DNA from: CAYMRB01 sp964392615
Lineage (GTDB): Bacteria > Planctomycetota > UBA8108
Direction: 5' to 3'
NCBI GenBank assembly: GCA_964392615.1
Contig: CAYMRB010000582.1
Location: 1 to 5,131, forward strand
DNA: 5,131 nt
Shown: positions 1 through 5,131 of the stretch, in pieces
Layout: each line of letters starts with the position of its first letter
How positions within the stretch are numbered: the first letter of the stretch is position 1
Position numbers and translations under genes: made by a program
Notes under the pieces: generated by a model
What the model was told of the DNA's origin: nothing
What the model saw: only the letters and a program-made list of their open reading frames with translations
The model's database searches: none

Positions 1-82
1 GTGGGCCGCTTTCTTCGCGCGGGCGCGGCTGCGGCTCGCGCCGGCGGGCGCTCGGGCTGGGGGGGGTGTCGCGGGGGCCGGG

Positions 83-763
83 GTGGCGCGGGGCCTCTGC
101 ATTCAGGCGGACCCGCTCGACGCCGATTTCGTCGAGGACACGATCGCGGGGCTCGAGGCGATCGCGCCGTGCTGGATCATCACGGTCACCGCAGACGGGC
201 AGGTGCTGCTTCAGAGTCCGATCGATTTCGCGGCGTTCTGCGAGTGCTACTGCCAGCATCTCGCCGGCATGAACCTGATCGACGACCTCGTGCACGGCGA
301 AGGCAAGACGACGATCGCGTCGACCGACGGCGGCAACGTGTACCGTCCCGGTGACGACGAGGTCGGATACAACCCCGACCGCGAGACGGGCGGAATGAAC
401 GTCGACGGGAGCCGCGAGCGTCCGCCAGCCGTCGGTCTCGCGCACGAGCTCATCCACGCGCTCCACGACCGCGACGGCACGATCGACCTCGACGACACGA
501 ACGAGGACGGCGTCACCGACGACGAGGTGCCGACGGTGCAGGGCGAGAACCAGATCCGCGAGGAGCTCGGCGAGCCGCTGCGCGACGAGTACGGCGGCGT
601 CGACATCCCGAACCACGATCAGGGCTCGCTCGACGAGACCAACCGCTACGATTGCCCGTGCGAGGAGAACGACGCGGGCGAGGGCGGCGGTGACGCGGGC
701 GACGGCGGCGACACGGGTGACGGCGTGGCTCCGGGCGACGGCGTGGCTCCCCGCGCTGGGTAA
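83..763 (+). CDS. Putative zinc metallopeptidase, M91 (NleD-like) family; 5' end possibly outside window
   Basis: Numbered from the GTG at 83, the protein has an HELIH zinc-protease motif (residues 121-125: His121 and His125 as zinc ligands, Glu122 as catalytic base). About 30 residues later comes GENQIREELGEPLRDEYGG (154-172). HExxH followed by an ENQxR-E-ELGxPLR-x-Y block is characteristic of peptidase M91, the family of the E. coli effector NleD. A glutamate in the second block probably supplies the third zinc ligand (inference). Upstream lie a Cys-containing stretch (CECYC, 53-57) and VGYNPD (94-99), which fits the strand before the active-site helix. After CPC (191-193) the chain becomes Gly/Asp/Ala-rich, ending in two GDGVAP repeats. 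The frame has no stop back to base 2 and no clear ribosome site precedes 83, so this may be the C-terminal part of a larger protein; M91 domains often end secreted effectors or polymorphic toxins. An intrinsic terminator follows. The family call is good; the substrate is unknown. Confidence 0.78.
   Translation: MARGLCIQADPLDADFVEDTIAGLEAIAPCWIITVTADGQVLLQSPIDFAAFCECYCQHLAGMNLIDDLVHGEGKTTIASTDGGNVYRPGDDEVGYNPDRETGGMNVDGSRERPPAVGLAHELIHALHDRDGTIDLDDTNEDGVTDDEVPTVQGENQIREELGEPLRDEYGGVDIPNHDQGSLDETNRYDCPCEENDAGEGGGDAGDGGDTGDGVAPGDGVAPRAG
715..750 (+). repeat. 18-bp tandem repeat (2 copies) in the tail of the M91-like gene
   Basis: Two adjacent 18-bp units (715-732 and 733-750), GGGYGACGGCGTGGCTCC, differ at one base. 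Each encodes the hexapeptide GDGVAP. They close a longer Gly/Asp/Ala-rich low-complexity tail that starts near 671. The unit length keeps the frame, so copy number could vary without breaking the gene. Confidence 0.9.
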
Positions 764-816
764 CGGGCCGGCAAGCGATCCGAGATTCCCGCTCTCTCCC
801 TTCGCGTCCTCGTTCG

Positions 817-825
817 TGCTATCCT
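817..825 (+). promoter_or_regulatory. Candidate extended -10 element for hpt
   Basis: TGCTATCCT reads as an extended -10 (TGn followed by TATCCT, 4 of 6 matches to TATAAT). I see no good -35 at 16-18 bp upstream. Transcription from it would begin near 831-832, exactly where the terminator hairpin begins, so either the hairpin forms the 5' end of the hpt leader or this match is fortuitous and hpt starts from a promoter I cannot recognise. Low confidence. Confidence 0.25.
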
Positions 826-830
826 GCCTC

Positions 831-863
831 GGGTCGCGTCCCCTGCGGACGCGGCCCGTTTTT
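831..863 (+). terminator. Rho-independent terminator after the M91-like gene
   Basis: GGGTCGCGTCC (831-841) pairs with GGACGCGGCCC (847-857) to give an 11-bp stem with one G-U pair and a 5-nt loop. After one G comes a run of five T (859-863). It lies 67 bp past the stop codon of the M91-like gene and 37 bp before the hpt start, so it should isolate hpt from upstream transcription. The T run is short but the stem is very GC-rich. Confidence 0.83.
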
Positions 864-899
864 CATCAGTCCCCCGGCACACGGAGCCGAGTCGACGAC

Positions 900-1442
900 G
901 TGACGAGCGACGCTGTCCGGCACACCCCGCGCGTCCTGATCCCGGAAGTCGACATCTCATGGCGACGACGCGAGTTGGCGGTCGAGATCTCGCGCGACTA
1001 CGAGGGCCGCGACCTCGTGCTCGTGTGCATCCTGCAGGGCTCGATGGTCTTCTTCGTCGACCTCGCGCGCGACATCCCGAATCCGTTGCGCTTCGACTAC
1101 GTCGGCGTCACATCGTACGGCGACGGCACGACGAGCTCGGGGCAGCCGCAGATCCGCGCCGACCTCAGCCGGTCGATCGAGGGCAAGCATGTCCTGCTCG
1201 TCGAGGACATCGTCGACACCGGCATCACGGCGAGCTTCCTGCTGGAGCGATTTGCCGGCCGCGATCCGGCGTCCCTGAAGCTCGCGGCTTTGCTCGACAA
1301 GCCGGCGCGGCGGCAGATCGATGTCGACATCGACTACCTCGGCTTCACGATTCCGGATGAGTTCGTGGTCGGCTACGGGCTGGACTACGCGCAGCTGTGG
1401 CGCAACCTGCCGTACATCGGCGTGCTCGACGGCGTCGTTTGA
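900..1442 (+). CDS. hpt: Hypoxanthine phosphoribosyltransferase
   Basis: A complete cytosolic purine-salvage enzyme that transfers phosphoribose from PRPP to hypoxanthine (and usually guanine) to give IMP or GMP. At 180 residues it has the usual bacterial length. The PRPP-binding loop is VLLVEDIVDTGIT (98-110), with the Glu102-Asp103 acidic pair. The flexible lid carries SYGDGTTSSG (72-81). The purine-binding end carries DKPARR (133-138) and IPDEFVVGYGLDYAQLWRNLPYIGVL (151-176, shown here only as an identifying block). Loop I reads LQG (45-47), with Gln where many homologues have Lys or Arg. The GTG at 900 was chosen because it gives the family N-terminus and follows GGAG (883-886) at a rather long 13-nt spacing; in-frame starts further up, such as GTG 816, would translate through the terminator. 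It stands alone, isolated upstream by that terminator and facing the glycohydrolase gene tail to tail. Confidence 0.95.
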   Translation: MTSDAVRHTPRVLIPEVDISWRRRELAVEISRDYEGRDLVLVCILQGSMVFFVDLARDIPNPLRFDYVGVTSYGDGTTSSGQPQIRADLSRSIEGKHVLLVEDIVDTGITASFLLERFAGRDPASLKLAALLDKPARRQIDVDIDYLGFTIPDEFVVGYGLDYAQLWRNLPYIGVLDGVV

Positions 1443-1451
1443 CAGCGGGCC

Positions 1452-2552
1452 CTACTGCTGGAGCTCGGGAGTCTCGACGTCGATGTCCTCGTAATCGTCG
1501 ACGACCTCGTATTCGTCGACGACCTCGTATTCGTCGACGACCTCGTGCTCCTCGACGTCTTCGTGCTCCTCGACGTCTTCGTGCTCCTCGATCGCCTGAC
1601 TCGGCGGCGGCCACGACGCGGTGGGCTGCCCGCGGGACAGCCTGTGGAGGTCGTCGGCGAGGCTCTCGATCAGGTTGCGCTTGGCGAGGAGGCCGCGCCA
1701 GCTCAGCGGGATCGCGCTCTCGCCGTAGTGCGCGCCGGCGAGCTGTCCGTAGATCGCGCCGGTGGAGCTCGCGTCCTCGCCGAGGTTGACCGCGAGCAGC
1801 GCGCCGCTGCGGAAATCGTCCGAGCGGTGAAATGCCCACAGGGCGGCCTCGAGCGACCGAACGGCGTGGCCGCTGCCGCGCACGTGCGAGGGGAGCAGCT
1901 CCTTGAACGAGCCGAACGCGACGTCGCGGATCGACCGAGTCAGCGGGTCGGTTCGCCACAGGTGCTCGACCGGCTCGAATTGGTGCGAGAGCAACTCGTC
2001 CCGACTCGCGCCATGCAGCGCGCCGACGACGAGCGCCGAGAGATAGCGGCATGCGTCGACGGATTCGCGCGCGCCATGGGTCGCGCGGGAGCTCTCCGCG
2101 GCGAGTCGCACGGCCTCGGCCGGGCTCCAGGACCACACGAGCGGCACGGGAGCCAGGCGCGCCATCGAGCCGTTGCCCGCGGCGAGATCGTGCGTCCAGC
2201 CGCAATACGATTCGCCGGTCGTCTCGTAGCGGCCCAGCGCGTCGCGGCTGATCTCGCCGATGTCGAAGCAGCGACCGTTGCTGCTGAGTCGGCCCGTGCG
2301 ATACCACGCGCAGTAGCGCTCGAGCTGGTCGACGAGGTCGAAGTCGGCGAGCTCGGTCAGGCTCTCGGCCAAGCACAGGGCCATCGACGTGTCGTCGGTC
2401 CACTCGCCCGGCTCGACGCCGAACGGGCCGCCGCCGATCATGTCGGTCAGCGGATCGAACTCGCCCGGCGTGCCGAGATCGACCGCCGCGCCCAACGCGT
2501 CGCATGCGGCCAGTCCGAGCAGGCTCCCGCGAAATCGCTCGTTCGGGTCCAT
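1452..2552 (-). CDS. ADP-ribosylglycohydrolase (DraG/ARH superfamily) with acidic repeat tail
   Basis: A 366-residue protein of the family that removes ADP-ribose from proteins or other ADP-ribosyl conjugates using two Mg ions. Visible landmarks are FRGSLLGLAACDALG (7-21), matching the usual GxxxGDxxG but with Cys17 before Asp18; WTDDTSMAL (51-59), whose Thr52-Asp53-Asp54 are the N-terminal metal ligands; and NLGEDASSTGAIYGQLAGAHYG (256-277), the C-terminal metal motif. The last normally reads G-x-D-x-D-T; here Asp260 is kept but Ser262 and Ser263 stand where Asp and Thr are expected, so activity may be altered or lost. The family domain ends near residue 308. A Pro-rich linker and an acidic hexapeptide repeat (322-357) follow. 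ATG 2552 was chosen because GGAAG lies 5 nt upstream, the domain starts at once, and a candidate promoter lies between it and the alternative TTG at 2696. It is divergent from clpB and convergent with hpt. The biological target cannot be told from sequence. Confidence 0.92.
   Translation of the reverse strand: MDPNERFRGSLLGLAACDALGAAVDLGTPGEFDPLTDMIGGGPFGVEPGEWTDDTSMALCLAESLTELADFDLVDQLERYCAWYRTGRLSSNGRCFDIGEISRDALGRYETTGESYCGWTHDLAAGNGSMARLAPVPLVWSWSPAEAVRLAAESSRATHGARESVDACRYLSALVVGALHGASRDELLSHQFEPVEHLWRTDPLTRSIRDVAFGSFKELLPSHVRGSGHAVRSLEAALWAFHRSDDFRSGALLAVNLGEDASSTGAIYGQLAGAHYGESAIPLSWRGLLAKRNLIESLADDLHRLSRGQPTASWPPPSQAIEEHEDVEEHEDVEEHEVVDEYEVVDEYEVVDDYEDIDVETPELQQ
1482..1589 (-). repeat. 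Six 18-bp tandem repeats encoding acidic hexapeptides
   Basis: Six in-phase 18-bp units encode, in protein order, EEHEDV, EEHEDV, EEHEVV, DEYEVV, DEYEVV and DDYEDI (residues 322-357 of the glycohydrolase). Units at 1554-1571 and 1572-1589 are identical to each other, as are 1500-1517 and 1518-1535. This indicates recent slippage or unequal exchange. The encoded tail is strongly negative, with His or Tyr at the third place of each unit. Confidence 0.96.
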
Positions 2553-2557
2553 ACGGT

Positions 2558-2562
2558 CTTCC
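2558..2562 (-). promoter_or_regulatory. Ribosome binding site of the ADP-ribosylglycohydrolase gene
   Basis: On the minus strand GGAAG sits 5 nt before the ATG at 2552. It favours this ATG over the in-frame TTG at 2696, which would add 48 residues (TGAVREVDWLPDASRS and onward) that do not resemble the family's N-terminus. Confidence 0.6.
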
Positions 2563-2668
2563 GTCGCTCTCGACTCCACCGGCAAATACGACTGCGCCAA
2601 GGACGACCACCGATCCCCAGCCGCGCTCCCGGGCTCGCGCCCGTCAGACCTGGAAGCGTCCGGCAGCC

Positions 2669-2696
2669 AGTCTACCTCTCGCACCGCGCCAGTCAA
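2669..2696 (-). promoter_or_regulatory. Candidate sigma-70-type promoter of the ADP-ribosylglycohydrolase gene
   Basis: Read on the minus strand, TTGACT (2696-2691, 5 of 6 to TTGACA) is followed after a 16-bp spacer by TAGACT (2674-2669, 4 of 6 to TATAAT, with the key T, A and final T present). Transcription would begin near 2662, giving a leader of about 110 nt to the ATG at 2552. This is a pattern match only. Confidence 0.4.
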
Positions 2697-2768
2697 GCTG
2701 TCCTCACCTCGGGCGCGTTCCCATAATATGCTGTAGCACTTTGCTTTACGAGGTCGAAGGTGGGCGGT

Positions 2769-2785
2769 GCTGTCGATGTGGCAGG
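2769..2785. repeat. Degenerate copy of the clpB-upstream palindrome motif
   Basis: GCTGTCGATGTGGCAGG matches the perfect palindrome at 2820-2836 at 13 of 17 positions, in the same orientation and 51 bp upstream centre to centre. It is only partly self-complementary; as RNA it would pair with two G-U wobbles and an unpaired end. It may be a second operator half or a relic of duplication. Confidence 0.5.
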
Positions 2786-2819
2786 GGTGGAGCCGGCGAT
2801 GTATGCATCACGGGTTGTT

Positions 2820-2836
2820 GCTGTCAATGTGACAGC
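2820..2836. promoter_or_regulatory. Perfect 17-bp palindrome upstream of clpB, candidate operator
   Basis: GCTGTCA-ATG-TGACAGC is a perfect inverted repeat with 7-bp arms and a 3-bp centre. Its centre lies about 157 bp before the clpB start. The size and symmetry fit a dimeric regulator site; as RNA it would be a hairpin with a 3-nt loop, but no T run follows, so it is not an intrinsic terminator. I do not recognise the binding protein. Confidence 0.4.
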
Positions 2837-2846
2837 TTCTCGCGGC

Positions 2847-2860
2847 GGGCCATCCTCTGT
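2847..2860. repeat. GGGCCATCCTCYGT repeat, distal copy
   Basis: GGGCCATCCTCTGT recurs at 2947-2960 as GGGCCATCCTCCGT, one mismatch in 14 and exactly 100 bp away. Flanking bases beyond the 14 are not clearly shared, so it is a short motif repeat and not a visible 100-bp duplication. Confidence 0.6.
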
Positions 2861-2946
2861 AAGTCATGTTGCTACAGCGCTTTGACGCCTCTTGGAACGG
2901 TGCTTGCTTCTCGTCGGGCGCAGCTGTAGGGCGCGGCCCGCCCGCT

Positions 2947-2960
2947 GGGCCATCCTCCGT
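2947..2960. repeat. GGGCCATCCTCYGT repeat, clpB-proximal copy
   Basis: GGGCCATCCTCCGT lies 24 bp before the clpB ATG, just ahead of its ribosome site, and overlaps the right arm of a small GC hairpin (2935-2951). Its partner is at 2847-2860. Confidence 0.6.
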
Positions 2961-2972
2961 TCGACCTCACTC

Positions 2973-2978
2973 AGGGAG
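2973..2978 (+). promoter_or_regulatory. Ribosome binding site of clpB
   Basis: AGGGAG lies 6 nt before the ATG at 2985, close to ideal spacing, and fixes that ATG as the clpB start. Confidence 0.85.
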
Positions 2979-2984
2979 CACACC

Positions 2985-5131
<2,147 letters not shown>

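Larger units (their letters stand above)
2553..2984. other. Divergent intergenic region between the glycohydrolase gene and clpB
   Basis: These 432 bp separate two divergent starts and hold no gene I can support. The part nearest the glycohydrolase carries its ribosome site and candidate promoter. From about 2720 to 2910 the base composition is less GC-rich than the flanking genes and several short repeats occur. They are GCTGTAGCA (2730-2738) with its exact inverted copy TGCTACAGC (2870-2878), a TGCTGTC-based motif twice, and GGGCCATCCTCYGT twice. A small GC hairpin, GGCCC (2935-2939) with GGGCC (2947-2951), precedes the clpB ribosome site. I looked for the heat-shock signals expected near clpB and found neither a CIRCE repeat (TTAGCACTC-N9-GAGTGCTAA) nor a convincing sigma-32-type promoter. 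Confidence 0.7.

Noticed and set aside
690..899. An N-terminal extension of hpt to 690 or to GTG 816
   Set aside because: It would overlap the M91-like gene and translate through the terminator hairpin. The family N-terminus and length fit the GTG at 900.
1443..1451. A bidirectional terminator between hpt and the glycohydrolase
   Set aside because: Only 9 bp separate the two stops, and neither strand shows a stable hairpin followed by a T run there.
1482..1589. A CRISPR array, because of regularly repeated 18-bp units
   Set aside because: The units are contiguous with no spacers, stay in frame and encode a regular hexapeptide tail.
1345..2610. A 421-codon minus-strand frame overlapping the glycohydrolase in another phase
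   Set aside because: It is a +1 phase shadow, dominated by Arg/Ala/Gly runs expected from reading GC-rich codons out of phase, and it invades the end of hpt.
2553..2696. A 48-residue N-terminal extension of the glycohydrolase to the TTG at 2696
   Set aside because: It starts within the candidate -35 element, lacks family similarity, and the ATG at 2552 has a well-placed GGAAG.
1545..2726. A 393-codon forward frame opposite the ADP-ribosylglycohydrolase
   Set aside because: It is the antisense shadow of a gene with clear family motifs; the product is Arg/Ala/Glu-rich and unrecognisable.
2882..2910. TTGACG (2882-2887) as a sigma-70 -35 for clpB
   Set aside because: No hexamer at 16-18 bp downstream resembles TATAAT; the best choices match at only two or so positions.
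2894..2915. GGAAC followed by CGTC as an ECF-sigma promoter for clpB
   Set aside because: The two boxes are only 13 bp apart; ECF promoters of this type need about 16-17 bp.

Overview
This is a GC-rich bacterial window in which every clear gene strongly prefers G or C at the third codon position. The tail of the first protein is an Asp/Gly/Ala run of a kind often seen in large-genome myxobacteria and other former Deltaproteobacteria. I therefore lean towards Myxococcota, but no taxonomic marker is present and this is an inference.

Four protein genes are supported. (1) At the left edge, plus strand, lies the end of a putative zinc metallopeptidase of the M91 (NleD-like) family. It has an HELIH site, a downstream ENQIREELG segment and a low-complexity Gly/Asp tail. 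Its reading frame is open to the window edge, so its true start may lie outside. A strong intrinsic terminator follows (831-863). (2) hpt, plus strand, is a complete 180-residue hypoxanthine phosphoribosyltransferase starting at GTG 900. (3) Convergent with hpt, with 9 bp between the stop codons, is a minus-strand ADP-ribosylglycohydrolase (DraG/ARH superfamily) starting at 2552. It carries a six-unit acidic hexapeptide repeat at its C-terminus and substitutions at positions that normally bind the catalytic metals. (4) After a 432-bp divergent intergenic region, clpB, plus strand, starts at ATG 2985 and runs off the right edge after 715 codons.

The genes do not form one operon. Strand changes split them into independent units: protease gene then terminator, hpt alone, the glycohydrolase on the other strand, and clpB divergent from it. 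Functionally they are a purine-salvage enzyme, a probable remover of ADP-ribose, a protein disaggregase and a probable secreted or toxin-like protease. I see no evidence of one shared pathway.

The stretch least explained by genes is 2553-2984, between the glycohydrolase and clpB. It is less GC-rich than its surroundings. It holds two copies of a TGCTGTC-type motif 51 bp apart (one a perfect 17-bp palindrome), a 9-bp inverted repeat flanking about 130 bp, a 14-bp motif repeated exactly 100 bp apart, and a cysteine-rich open frame. I find no convincing new defence or mobile system in this window.
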